Shown piece after piece: positions 43,996 through 55,622 of a stretch of DNA of 64,000 nucleotides. Origin of the DNA: Linum tenue (Eukaryota; Streptophyta; Magnoliopsida; Malpighiales; Linaceae); assembly GCA_946122785.1 (NCBI GenBank), contig CAMGYJ010000006.1, positions 54,208,066-54,272,065 of the forward strand, given 5' to 3'. A program made the translations under genes and the position numbers. A model generated the notes under the pieces. The model was not told where the DNA came from and did no database searches. It worked only from the letters and a program-made list of their open reading frames with translations. The first letter of the stretch is position 1, and every line of letters begins with the position of its first letter.

Positions 43996-44059
43996 TCAAT
44001 GTCCTGATATTTTCCTGTTTGGAATGACATACCGGTTATTAGCAGCGGGTCTTCTTGAT

Positions 44060-44256
44060 TAATTAAATTTCTCGATATTGTCCTATTGTGATGGCTTGCT
44101 TACGACAGGTTCATAGCTAAGTCTTGCATAGAGATAGACAAAGGTTAAAACCCTAACGAGAAGAGTCGAGTACGGCCAAGTATCCGTACCTACTACAACT
44201 CGGACAAGGCCCAATATTAACACGGTTTAAGTAACTGCAACACTCCCCCTCAAGCG
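44060..44256 (-). mobile_element. Possible LTR edge with polypurine tract (minus strand)
   Basis: On the minus strand CTTGAGGGGGAG (plus 44243-44254) is followed by TGTTGCAGTTACTTAAACCG, the layout of a polypurine tract and LTR start. The other end was not found. Confidence 0.35.
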
Positions 44257-44505
44257 AAGACATGAATGACAAGAATGTCGAGCTTGAAAGAAGGAAATGT
44301 GAAAAACAAGCATGATGGCTTAAACAACAAAACTCAAGATGAATAACATCTCAGACGAGGTTGATTGGAGACGACTGACTCTCTCTCTCTGAACAACTGA
44401 TGATGGAGACGGTTGACTGCGTCTCTTGAACTTGAACACACTCGGTACATCGCGATCGACTTGATGACTTAGCTAGTCGACCAACGTATGTTGACCTTGA
44501 TACCA

Positions 44506-44798
44506 TGTCATAAACCAGTTGGTCCCAGTAACTCGATTTGTTGGGAGAAGGTTACGTTGGATCTTATACCAGTCTCTAACACACCCCCTAAACGAAAGCC
44601 AACTCACGTGCTTAAAGTTTGCATAGGCCCACCATAACTTGTGCTTTTAATCAACTGGTTAATATTGGGGGTCGTAGAGATTCGAACACACGAACACATG
44701 ACCAAACCAGCTCTGATACCATGTCCATAAACCAGTTGGTCCCAATAACTCGAGTTGTTGGTAGAAGGTTATGTTGGATCTTATACCACTCTCTAACA
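44506..44798 (-). mobile_element. TRIM element (miniature LTR retrotransposon)
   Basis: Two direct repeats, 44506-44581 (76 bp) and 44722-44798 (77 bp), differ at about eight positions. On the minus strand each starts TGTTAGAGA and ends ATG(G)ACA. Next to the right-hand copy is the primer site TGGTATCAGAGC (plus 44710-44721), and next to the left-hand copy is a purine tract TTTAGGGGGTG. That gives a complete 293-bp LTR-internal-LTR unit. No target duplication is evident. The sequence left of 44506 (GGTATCA on the minus strand) looks like a second primer site, so this may be part of a tandem. Confidence 0.75.
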
Positions 44799-47189
44799 GT
44801 TCAATCCTTAGCACTTCCACTAATACTTCTCGTCGTGAAAGTGGTAGCATGTTCACCATTTTCCTCACAGCTCCGCTGCAAGGCTTCTGTTTGTTACTTG
44901 GTTTGTCTGGCCCTGATATCGAAATGGTAAAGTTAGCTTTGGAGGTAACTCTATTCGTGCTGTATTTTTTGGGGATAATGCTGAACAAGGTAGCTTGTTT
45001 TCAGGAGACATTCAACCGGGCTGAGAAGTTGTTGTCTTCGTCCTTAAATAACTGGGGAGCTTGTTTAGTGTTGTGGATGTTGTTCACGTATACTATATTT
45101 CTTGCAACACAAGTCACATGAAGAAATCAAAATGACAAAAGATTAAGAACAAGAAAACACGACTCATGCATAAACCCCGTCTGAGCCAATAGAATTCACT
45201 ATTTCTCCTTAAGGAATTTAGTTCCCCTCTACGGTACCCAAGGTTAATGGAACTATTCCTTCCATGATAGAACGGACGTACCTTTCCTGGCGTACCGGTA
45301 CTTGAAACCCCAGAAACCATCGAACACAACGAACGACGAGAAGTCACACGACTCTATTTTCTTTTATGTTTTTGTAGAGAGGAAAAATGAAATGAAGAAG
45401 AAAAACACATTTTCTTTCTTTTGGCTTAAAAATCCTTGAAAGAAAACTCACATATGAAAACAGAGGGGGTTGGTGCTATTTATAAAAAAATGAAGCGGTG
45501 TGGGTGAAGAGATGTGACCCTTCGGGTGGGTGGTTACACCCCAACCAACGCATTGGTTCGTTTTAAAACTATGAACCATTGCATCGGTTCAGCCCATGGT
45601 AGTTGGACCGGTTGGTTCACTCCAACCGTCATATCAATTCGGTTCAACCAATTCAGGTTGGCATATAACCCAATCTAACCGAATACTCACCAACTATTGG
45701 CTTCTTCCCCTTTTATTTCCATTCACACCATTCAAAATCCCAACAATTAGGGCGTCAGAATCCCTTGTTCCTATTTGGGCATAGGTGCTTGGCGATCCTG
45801 ATAAAGCACCAGGGGGTGCTTTTGATCAAAGTAACGCAGCAAACACACTCTCGAACGATAGATGATGGATAGGTAGAATTCTCGCCACAATCAAGGTGAT
45901 TAATCGATTGATAAGAGAACTTGCTAAACGATTCTGGAATCCACTCAGAATAGCTTCACAAGGGTCTTGTAATTAGCTAAGGAATCCACTCGTAGCTAAT
46001 GACAATGGGTAAACTCTCGAGACGCAACTCAAGAACTCAAACACTCGGTTTGTATTTAATTCAATCAACTCTGCTTTACAACGTGAATTGGAAAGGTATT
46101 TAAAGACAATAAACCCTAATACAACCCTACATGAACAAGGAAACTAATTAGAACAGGAAAAGGCACAATAATTCGTGTAAAACAAGGTAACTTGCAAGCC
46201 AAGAAACTGACTTAAAACGCAAGCAAGTCTGCCTAGGAAAACAGGCTTCATAACATCTTTGAGCCCTTCGAAACTGGTCTTCTAGGTTGATCCGAACTCA
46301 ACCAATTCCTTGCCGTTGTAGAAGAAAACTTCCTCTTTCACCTCCAACTTGAATCATCCTGAGATCATGCTCCAAACTCCAGATATAGGCCTTCAAAGTT
46401 GGCATCTCAAAACTGTTTTCTGCCTTAGCCAGATTTTGGCAGTTTTCAGAATTCTTCATAGCATTTTTATACGTCTGGAAAGTGACCTTCTGGACTTCCT
46501 CTTGAGCCACCAAGCATACCAACTTATAGATAAAGTGTTTATCTTCAAAACAAGTTATCAAACACCAATTTTCATTGAGCCAATTAAGAGAACCATACCT
46601 CCAAAGTTGGTACCTTGAAACTGTCTCTATACTTATCCAAATTCTGCCTTTCTTCTTTCCAACCTTGATAGCTTCTTTGGCAAGTAATTTTGGATCAATG
46701 ATTGACCCTATTAGGATCATATCAGATCCCTTCCTTAGGCGACTAATTTTGAGGTATGGTTCTTTTTTGGTTAGGTTTCTCGGCCTTTCCAGCTTCTGCC
46801 ATTTGTAGGTGAAAACCATTTAGGTTTAGCAATGAATGTAGGTTTCAGCAAAAAAGAACCCTCATTTGCTTTCTCTCCACAACGCGTTTTCATTCTTCGA
46901 CATGCACGTTAGATTGAAATCGGTCAATTATTACTGCAAGTCACTTTTAGTGAAATGTTGATCTATGCTTTGCAGCCTTCCAAATACCATGATTCTCTAA
47001 TTTACCAAATGTTATTGACCTCAGTGATTCACCTTTCATGTGGTCCACTATATGCATGCTCCCTATAAAAACGATAAAAGTCGAGCGTTTAACTAGGTTC
47101 AATTTACTCTTATACCCTTATTTCATTTATTTGTCCTTCTCTTTGTCATCCGAATTTGAGTCAAATTCTTTGTTTGTTTATGACCAAGG
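44799..47189. other. Region without an identified gene
   Basis: Holds a 116-codon plus frame (44771-45121) and a 173-codon minus frame (46819-46298, beginning MVFTYKWQKLERPRNL). I recognise no domain in either. The latter is long for AT-rich noncoding DNA but has no neighbours or splice context to support it. The rest looks like decayed repeat sequence. Confidence 0.3.
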
Positions 47190-47194
47190 TTTTC

Positions 47195-47308
47195 GTTAAA
47201 AACACACATTTGGGCCAAAGCTTATAGGAGAAAGAAAGTCCTCACAGATTGCAGAGGGTAGAGCTACTCTTTTAGCTGTGACCATTATGAATGAGATGAG
47301 GTGGGAGC
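47195..47308 (+). pseudogene. LINE RNase H-like domain, part upstream of the insertion
   Basis: Reads QIAEGRATLLAVTIMNEMRW up to the LTR at 47309 and resumes as EPYVLESDCKSIITSL at 50530. This is the region around the second and third acidic residues of plant LINE RNase H. Confidence 0.65.
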
Positions 47309-47859
47309 TGTCACCAACGAGGCTCAAGAGTCGAGGGAGGCTGGTCGAGGTATATGGAGGCATTTAATAGCAAGGACGCGACGAGGGCGTCGCGAGAATA
47401 GGTGGGGGAGGATGTCACGCGTGGCGGGCGACATGGCGAATGATGTGGTGGATCATGACCAAGTCAAGCACGTGTGGCATTAAGGAAGACCTAGTAGCAT
47501 AGGATGCTCCTAGGAGTCCCCATCTTGAAGATGAGCTTAATGGTGCACATAAAGAGCCACATTATGAGGTGGTATAATGGTGTGCATTATGGGGGAAACT
47601 TAATGGGGTGTAGTAATGAGGAGGGACCATTATGAGGGGCATTGATGCCTTGTATGAGGAGAGACCTATATAAGGATCCATCTCCCTCACTTGTAACTCA
47701 TCCATCATTTTTGTGAACAATACAACTATAGAGTTTCTCCCATCTTCTTGTGTCTTCTTCTTATGAGTTGAGTGAGTTTGAGAGCTTGTGAGAAGGCTGC
47801 CTAGCATCTCTAAAGGAATTGAGAGCTAGGGCCGCACGACCAAGAGTAAGGTCGTGACA
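47309..47859 (+). repeat. 5' LTR of the gag-only element
   Basis: 551 bp, starts TGTCACCAACGAGGCTCAAG. Contains a short hairpin CGCGACG-AGG-GCGTCGCG at about 47378-47395 and a possible TATA (CTATATAAGGA) at about 47670. Confidence 0.9.
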
Positions 47860-47861
47860 GT

Positions 47862-47873
47862 TGGTATCAGAGC
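47862..47873 (+). promoter_or_regulatory. Primer binding site of the gag-only element
   Basis: TGGTATCAGAGC, complementary to the initiator tRNA-Met 3' end, two bases after the LTR. Confidence 0.85.
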
Positions 47874-47947
47874 CTGGTTCTCAAAGAAGAACCAGTGTCC
47901 TCACTCCCCAAGAAGGAAGAGAAGAAAGAGTGAGAGCCTCACCAAAG

Positions 47948-48960
47948 ATGGTTGGATCAGAAGTCCATGACGATGCTGAGAAGCAACGTGGAAGAGATCC
48001 CCACCCGGGCTCGAGGCCAAAAGGCACGTTGAGCGCTCGAGATCCTCTCAAGTCTCTAGAGAAGAGAGTCTCTAGAATGGAGGTGAAGCTTTCCGAAGAT
48101 GTCACTGTCATGGAGGATTTGGGTGCTAACTTGACCCAAATTCAAGGTGATGTTCAAAGTGTGGCGGCTAGAGTGATGAGTTTGGAGGTTGGCAATGAAG
48201 GGCTTCGAGATGAGCTCATGGCCCTCATCAAAGACACCATCTCCACCGCCATGAACGAGGCCATTGAGGTAATGAAGAAGGCGGTTTCTGCGGAGGTGAC
48301 CGTCTTGAAGGAGGAGGTTGCGGAGCTCAAAAGCAAGGTGACGCTTGTGAAGAGGGTCATGGCTAACGGACCTGCCGCGGCACAACCTACCTCGACCATA
48401 GAGATTCCAAGACCAAAGAGCTTTCAAGGGTCGAGGAATCCAAGGGAGTTAGAGAACTTCCTATGGAGCTTGGAGTAATACTTCGAAGCTTCGGGTATTC
48501 GAGATGAGAATACCATGGTAAAAAATGCACCTCTTTACTTGAGTGATGTTGCGGAGAAGGACCCAAGGCAATATCAATAAAGGGACGTGCGTGATGGAGT
48601 CATGGGATGACTTCAAGAGGGAGATCAAGAGGCAATTCTACCTCGAGAATGTTGAGTTTGAAGCCCGGTCGAGACTAAGGAGGCTTGCTCACGAAGGAGA
48701 GATTCGAGGGTATGTGAAGGAGTTTTCCGAATTGTTGCTCGAGATCCCCGACTACACCGGCAAGGATGCCATGTTCACCTTCCTTGACAGTCTCCAACCA
48801 TGGGAAAAGTTGGAGCTACAACGGTGAGGTGTGCAAAGTCTTGCCGAGGCAATGGCGATTTCCGAGTCCCTAGTCGAGTACCACGAGCCGGAGGAACGTG
48901 TGGAGTTTGGAGACAATGGAGGTGGATGCGACTATGACACACGAAGGCGTGGTAGACTGG
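47948..48960 (+). pseudogene. Gag of the non-autonomous element, broken
   Basis: The ATG at 47948 (MVGSEVHDDAEKQRGRDP) opens a frame with a coiled-coil stretch (ANLTQIQGDVQSVAARVMSL, KKAVSAEVTVLKEEVAELKS). It then enters the gag core (IPRPKSFQGSRNPRELENFL) and meets a TAA at 48476 just before YFEASGIRDEN. The core continues in another frame as ESWDDFKREIKRQFY ... LRRLAHEGEIRGYVKEFSEL and stops at 48825. One nonsense change and at least one frameshift make it defective in this copy. Confidence 0.75.
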
Positions 48961-49058
48961 ACTAAGGAGGTAGTCATAAGGTTGAGAAACCAGAAAATCC
49001 TTTCTTGATTTCTTTGTGATGGTCCGCATCGTGTGAGGGATTCCCAAGGAAGCACAAG

Positions 49059-49960
49059 TTGTCGGCAATGAAGGCCGTACCAGCAGAGTTCTCGAGCTCG
49101 GAAGAGGAAGCAGAGGCGACTACAAGAGTGGAGCCCCATGTCGCGAAGATTGGTTTCATGAGGAGATTGAGCGCCATCAAGCGGACGGAAGAGCCTCCCC
49201 ATCCTGAGCAACACGGCCAATGCTTCGTAGAGGCAAAGCTCAACCAAAGGAAAACAAAAGCCTTGGTTGATATCGGGGCAAGCTGCAACCTTCTCGACGT
49301 AGATGAAGCGCGGAGGCTGGGCATCACGTACTAGAAGACACAAAGAGGGTGGATGAAGGCCTCCAACTCAAGGGCCACAAGAACTCATGGAGTAGCGCGC
49401 CAGGTGCCACTCAAGCTTGGAGGATGGACCGGGGTAGAGGACTTTGAGGTGGTGTCGTTGATGATTATCAGGTCATCATCGGCATGGAGTTCATGGTGCG
49501 GGAGAAAGCTTTCTCGATCCCCCACGCCAATAGATTTTGCATCAATGGCGAAGCAAGATCGGTTCCCATGACAAGAGAGCAACTCGAGCTAAACAAGAGG
49601 TGTCTGGCAAGGCACGGGCAGCGAGAAGTGGCAACGATGGTGGAGGTAGCGGCTCACTCGAAGACTCATTGGAGAAGGACGAGAAGGAGGAGTGCACAAC
49701 ATCGTGGAGCCATGAGAGATGCGGATGAGTCATCTTCGACTTTCCAGGAGAAGCAAGGGAAGGCCACCATGATAAAAAAGGCGGGACACTCGAAGACGCG
49801 ACGGAGAAAACCGCGAAGGAGTGCGCAACTTCATGGGAGCACAAGGCTCGAGAGCAAGCCACGGCCATCCTTGGTTTGGATGAAGGTGCAACGAGACCTT
49901 GCAAGCAATGAAGCTAAGGCAAGGGAGGCGTCTGCCAAAGAGCCACGATGAGGGTGTCGT
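49059..49960 (+). pseudogene. Retropepsin-like remnant and tail of the gag-only element
   Basis: RKTKALVDIGASCNLLDVDE at about 49246-49305 is the aspartic-protease active-site region, with D-I-G in place of D-S/T-G. A shifted frame gives EFMVREKAFSIPHANRFCI, the usual C-terminal half. Beyond 49560 is a degenerate duplicated segment (HSKTHWRRTRRRSAQHRG and HSKTRRRKPRRSAQLHG), then the polypurine tract. Confidence 0.65.
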
Positions 49961-49978
49961 GGATTGAGTGGAGGATAA

Positions 49979-50529
49979 TGTCACCAACGAGGCTCAAGAG
50001 TCGAGGGAGGCTGGTCAAGGTCGATGGAGGCATTTAATAGTAAGGACGCGACGAGGGCGTCGCGAGAATAGGTGGGGGAGGATGTCACGCGTGGCGGGCG
50101 ACATGGCGAATGATGTGGCGGATCATGACCAAGTCAAGCACGTGTGGCATTAAGGAAGACCTAGTAGCATAGGATGCTCCTAGGATTCCCCATCTTGAAG
50201 ATGAGCTTAATGGTGCACATAAAGAGCCACATTATGAGGTGGTATAATGGTGTGCATTATGTGGGAAACTTAATGGGGTGTAGTAATGGGGATGAACCAT
50301 TATGAGGGGCATTGATGCCTTGCATGAGGATAGGCCTATATAAGGAGCCATCTCCCTCACTTGTAACTCATCCATCATTTTTGTGAGCAATACAACTATA
50401 GAGTTTCTCCCATCTTCTTGTGTCTTCTTCTTGTGAGTTGAGTGAGTTTGAGAGCTTGTGAGAAGGATGCCTAGCATCTCTAACGGAATTGAGAGCTAGG
50501 GCCACACGACCAAGAGTAAGGCCGTGACA
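49979..50529 (+). repeat. 3' LTR of the gag-only element
   Basis: 551 bp, same ends as the 5' LTR, about 96% identical by eye. Confidence 0.9.
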
Positions 50530-50850
50530 GAGCCGTATGTGTTGGAATCAGATTGCAAATCTATTATCACAAGTCTACAGCAGCAGTTAGAAGACTTAAC
50601 CAAGACATGTACCATCTGCAGGTCAATTATGAAAGAGGTAGAAGCCAGAGATTGCAGAGCCTGGTAATAAACTCCAAGGGAAGCCAATATGGTGGCTCAC
50701 AAGCTTGCCCACCTTTCTTGCATGATGATGAATGAATGTATCTGATGGACAAAAGATTTTCCTCCTGAGATCTTGGACATTGTAATGGTTGATTTGAGCC
50801 GTGTGGAAAATGAATAAAAGCAGGAAATGTACTTATCTAAGAAAAAAAAG
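50530..50850 (+). pseudogene. LINE RNase H-like domain, part downstream of the insertion, and 3' end
   Basis: Reads EPYVLESDCKSIITSLQQQL, later EANMVAHKLAHLSC (the AH.LA motif) and DFPPEILDIVMVDL, with stops at 50663 and about 50739. An A8 run at about 50842-50850 may be the tail. Confidence 0.7.
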
Positions 50851-51389
50851 GAGAAAGGAAGTTTGCCCGGAAAGCAGATTTGTCGGCGACGGATCTGTCT
50901 CCTAACACACTCTCTTTTCTTTTTTATTTAGTTTCCCTATTATCTTTAATTGACTCGTATTTTTTTTGTATCAAATCCCAATTGAAATATTTTTATATGG
51001 ATTCATTAGATTTTATATAGTTTACACAACGATTCGATATGAATTTGAATTTTTTTTAAGCCATGATCACGTATTCACGTGTCACATACAATCACATATT
51101 CATGAGTCACATTCTTATATGACAAAGTTACTAAAACTACGCTAATATTATTAAGTTTTATAACAGTATAAATGACTGACTCATCTGCCACTATAACTCA
51201 TTAGACACGTTCTTAGTCTACTGAGTTATTAAACAATATCAATATCTTTCAATTTTGTACCACCAGAATACACAACAATTTCATGTATGTCAAATACATT
51301 ATCATTGGGTACAAATCAAGTTATCTTAACGAGAGAAAAATCATAGTCTGGTCTACTGACCGAGTTCAAATCTAGTTTACAATATAAGT
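50851..51389. other. AT-rich stretch, nothing recognised
   Basis: No coding or repeat structure identified. Confidence 0.4.
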
Positions 51390-51399
51390 TGCTTGTTAA

Positions 51400-52985
51400 A
51401 GGGTATCTATTTTACCGGACATATGTCCTCCATTCTCGGAAAGGATCCAAAGCCTCCTGAATTTGGTCCGACCAATAGAGGCTAAGGGGTATTTGTTGAA
51501 GGGGCTGATCAGGGTCATTGGGAACATAAAAAGAACGAAAATCTTTAAGGAGCCATGGATACCGTTATTTGACAGAGGGAAAATCTCCAACCAGAGGGAT
51601 GATGACTCTGTTGTGGCAAATTAGATCAACCATGGCGGGGTCAAATAGAGGGAAGATCTTATGAAAAATATGATTGCTCAGTCTGATCTCCATGCGATTC
51701 TGAGCATCTCTATTGGTCTGGAAGATGCCTACGATTTTTGGTCATGGAGACACACTATGAACAGAAACTTCAAGCAGATTTAGCTAAGTTGATCCTTTGA
51801 CCACTTAATCCCTCATAAACATTAAGGACCTCAATCAGATTCTCGCATTCCTACACCGACCCTCTAAGGAATAAGTAAGAACCGTCTGCGAAGAACATAT
51901 GAGAAATATGTGGGGCCTTGGGGGAAACCTTAACCCTAGATAGCTTCCCTTCCTCAATGCTTTTCGAATGAGAGCCGCAAATCCCTCCGTGCAAATGACA
52001 AACAACAGGGGAGATAAAGGGTCACCTTGTCAAGTCCCCTCGTTGATTGGAAAAACTCAGACAGGGTGCCATTCATAAGGATCGAGAAAGACGATGATGT
52101 CAAGCATTCCTTGATCCACCTAATTCATTTCGGATCGAAACCTAATTTTTCTAAAACCGCGAGTTGGAAGTGCCACTTGACTCTATTATAGGCTTTCTCC
52201 ATATAAACCTTTATAGCCATGTAGCCCTTCTTGCCCTTATTTTTAATATTTTGGTAATGCATCAATTCGTGTCCAAGCAAGATGTTATCGACAATTTGTC
52301 ATTCCCGAATGAAAGCATTTTGCCCCGACGAAATAATCTGAGGGAGGAATTGGGCCAAGCGTTCAGACATGATTTTGGCAATGATCTTATACACGAATTG
52401 GCATAAAACTTATGGGCTTCAAATGTCTTATATTCTCCACATTGTCCACTTTGGGAATTAAATCCAGCCAAGTGTGATTGAAGTTTCGCAACATTCGCTC
52501 CGTTCTAAAGAAGGAGCAAACAACATCAACCAATGACTCTCCAACAATACCCTAAAATGATCGGAAGAATTTACCAGTGAATCCGTCTGATCCAGGTGCT
52601 TGTGTGGATCCAATCAAAAAGATAATTTGCCGAATTTCAAGAGGCCGGAGTTTAGCCGTCAATACCTCATTCATAGCATTCGTTACTAGCCTATCAATCG
52701 GGAGGTCAGCCACACATGCAACCATATTCGCCACTTGATTCTCAGAGGTAACAGAGTCTAAAAAAATTAATAACAATGTTTGCCTTCCCTTTTTCCTCCT
52801 TTATCCAGTCCCCATTATCATCATATAAACCTGCCACGAAATTCCACTTTCTCCTCGCCTTTATGATTGTGTGAAAGTATGATGCATTACAATCACCTTT
52901 ATTGACCCAACTTACCCTAAATTTCTGCTGCTAGTAAATTTCTGTCTCCAGGTCTCATAACGTACCCTAGTTGATGGGGTGGACC
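51400..52985 (-). pseudogene. LINE reverse transcriptase relic
   Basis: Minus strand, from right to left: NKGDCNASYFHTIIKARRKW (about 52910), APGSDGFTGKFFRSF (about 52560), NFNHTWLDLIPKVDNVENIR (about 52440), GYMAIK and EKAYNRVKWHFQLAVLEKLG (about 52180), then SHMFFADGSYLFLR (about 51880), where the catalytic box reads FADG instead of FADD. Many stops and frameshifts interrupt it. No endonuclease, 3' tail or target duplication was recognised. Confidence 0.8.
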
Positions 52986-52989
52986 TGTG

Positions 52990-53750
52990 TTATCCGATCT
53001 GTCTTTGCCGGAGGGTTTTGATATTCCGCAAGGAGTTCATTGTGCCTGCCTTACTCTAGTCATACAAGAGGTGGGGTAGGCGTTGGAGGCGCACCGAGAG
53101 CCTGTTCATTGGGGACCCATGAATTGGTTCATTCCACACGTTAGTTACCATTGCTCGTACCTCAGGATTATATGCCCAACGAGCATCTATCAGAAGAGCG
53201 GACGACTATTACGAGTGTAGGTTTATCTGACAATAACAAGGCTCGATGGTTACATCCCCGATCCATGAAATACTTCACTAAAGTGTCTGCGAATTTAATC
53301 GACCCAAGACTGAGAACAAAGAGCTCGATCTAGTCTCTCACAGATGCAAGGCTGACCCATCCACTTCTTAGTGTAACTAATTTGATCACCCTGGTAACCT
53401 GGGTCGCGGAGACCCAAATTCTGCACAAAGTCCCTTAGAGTTATTGATCGAGCAAGGTTCCAACGATTCCCACCTTCCTTATCACTCTTCGCCCACCTTC
53501 CCTGGTCGTTTATCCATTATAGTTAGATGAGTTGACGATTTTCCATGGCTCATGCGCTAAGGAGCCGCGTGGACGTAGTAATGTGCTCTCGACAAAGCAT
53601 TTTTTACGTCGTTGGATGGGGATGTGGTAAGATTTTGATTCTTGTCGGTATCTGATCAATGGTGGGTGCTTAAGTGTATTGTAAAATCAGTTGCAGAAGA
53701 GCAAGGCTTGGTGAACGAGGACAGGCGGGCGCACTCACGCAAGTCGCAGG
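52990..53750. other. Region without an identified gene
   Basis: Only short frames. Probably further decayed repeat sequence. Confidence 0.3.
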
Positions 53751-53757
53751 CCTAGAT

Positions 53758-54458
53758 AGGGCTGCAAATGAGCTGCTCGAGAGCAGCTCTGCGTTCGACT
53801 TGGGAAAAACTCGTTCGAAACTCGACTCATTTACTAACGAGCCGAGCTTGAGTTAAGCCTTATGTAGCTTGCGAGCTATATCGACTCGGTGGCTTGTCGA
53901 GCTCAACTCGTGAGCTAGATCGTTTAGAGCTCATGATATGTCTCAACTCTCAACATTGTGGCTAGAGAGCCAACTCAATTATCGACTTATGAACGAATCG
54001 ATCTATATGAGCTTGTTTTTTTTTTATAATTGATAGGATTTTTAAATTATACATCTGACCCTATATGAAGTTATCCACGTAGATTATGTGAGTAAATATG
54101 TCTTATTTAATTTTAAAAAGAAATTATGTATCATAAATTGCTTCGATACTATGAAATAACATAATTTTGACTAGTTAAAATTTATTAACTAAACAATACG
54201 ATACCACAAAGTATAACATGAGATTAGTTAATATGAACAATTAATTATTATTATTATTATTATTTTCATCTTGACATTAATCACATGTATCATACATGAC
54301 ATACAAAATGAATATATAAAATACGAGTCAAAATTTTAGTAACCAAACTAGCTCGAACTCGACTAGACTTGTTAATAAACGATTTGAGCTCGAATTCAGT
54401 TTGTTTATTAACAAGCCGAACTCAAACCGGGTAAAACTTGGTTAATTTGCAGCCCTAG
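53758..54458. mobile_element. hAT-like non-autonomous element
   Basis: About 700 bp with ends TAGGGCTGCAAATGAGC and, reversed, TAGGGCTGCAAATTAACC. The interior is rich in GAGCTCGA-type words. GCCTAGA occurs at 53751-53757 and 54460-54466, giving a 7-8 bp target duplication with slight decay at its edge. No transposase. Confidence 0.75.
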
Positions 54459-54479
54459 AGCCTAGACCCAGGGCCTGGC

Positions 54480-55622
54480 TGCTGGCTGCTACAATCGCTG
54501 GAATCGGAAAAAAAAGGGGCCCGAATAGTTTCTTTTGTTGCGTTGTCCGAAGGGGCAAAATTTTATTTGCAAATCCCCAGGAGGAGAGCCTCTCTGTTTC
54601 AGGTCGCGAAGGGGAAACTGGCCGGCGGGTGGTTGCAGCGACGGTGCCGACTCTGTTTTTCCACCTGGTCACCTTCTCGTTCGCCTCTTCTTCCCCCCTC
54701 CGCACTCTCTACTTGCTCTTTCCCTTTTGTGGTGATAAGTAGCTAGCAGGATTGAAGATGTGTATTTTGAGTTTATTAGCTGCTTCTGCCTGTTATCTAT
54801 TAACTAATTTCACTAGGTTTTATTGCCAAAGAGTAGGAAGAAACTACGAAAAAAGTTATATTTTCTTGCTGGGTTGTGCTGATGAACATCTGTTTTTAGA
54901 GCTCAATAATACTTCGGACTGCTCTTGGCTGTTATGGGTTTGTTTGGTGGGCTGCTGCTGCTCTTAACTTAAGAATTAAGAATTTTGTAAGTACTGGTCT
55001 ATCGATTGAAGAAGCTGTAGATAACTGGACATTCGTATGATATCTTGCTCGCTGCTTGCTAGTGGGGATTGTGTTGTAGTATGGACTTCTCTTTCGGCAA
55101 GCAGACGCGGGCTTTTCGTTTTGTGTTTCTTAGAGGCTGTCTATGGCGTTGTTGGCTTTATTTGTTAGCTTGCTTCAATGGTGCGTGGAAAGTCTCAGAG
55201 CAATCGTTTGATTTTCCCCCCTTGTTGCTGAATGTTTACGGATTCATTACTAGGACAGTAAGGAGGTAATGATGGCGATGGGGTATGATGTGGGATTGTT
55301 TGAAAACATTAAGTAGTTTGTTATATGCATAGTAAGTATGTGTACAGTGTGTAGCACAGTTCCCATGTCTTTGTGGCGACTGTATCCTCTGTCTGTCTGT
55401 TTCTTTTTCTCTAGCTGCCCCATCTAGATTTCTGTCCACTGAAGTGATTTAGAATGTAGTAAAGTATTTAAATTTGCTTGTTTTATCATCTTTATTCTTC
55501 AGTTGTTAGCATTAACCCTCTTCTTGCTTTGGTTCTTTGAACAAAGAAGTACTAATCATAAGCGCAATGTTAATTATGCAGGAGTTGATTCGTACTTGTA
55601 TACAAGCTAGTATAATAGCAGG
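54480..55622 (+). promoter_or_regulatory. Upstream and 5' leader region of the CID gene
   Basis: CT-rich stretch at 54657-54725 (CTCTTCTTCCCCCCTCCGCA) looks like a promoter/leader. The small frames in it have no recognisable domain. The start codon at 55623 is about 0.9 kb further on, so a 5' UTR intron is likely but not mapped. Confidence 0.4.

Larger units (their letters stand above)
47309..50529 (+). mobile_element. Non-autonomous Ty3-type LTR element with gag and protease only (TR-GAG-like)
   Basis: LTRs of 551 bp at 47309-47859 and 49979-50529, TG...CA, with roughly 20 differences. A 4-bp GAGC duplication flanks it. The primer site TGGTATCAGAGC is at 47862-47873, and a purine-rich tract GAGTGGAGGATAA precedes the 3' LTR. 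Internal 2.1 kb holds gag and a protease remnant but no RT, RNase H or integrase. That matches the gag-only class called TR-GAG, which depends on other elements. Confidence 0.85.

Noticed and set aside
44108..44112. GTTCA as a left target duplication matching GTTCA at 44799-44803 for a compound TRIM
   Set aside because: A 5-bp match over some 400 bp is likely by chance, and the sequence next to it does not start with TG.
47861..47947. Gag start at the primer site of the gag-only element
   Set aside because: There is no ATG there. The first usable ATG in the frame is at 47948, and the sequence before it is the primer site and leader.
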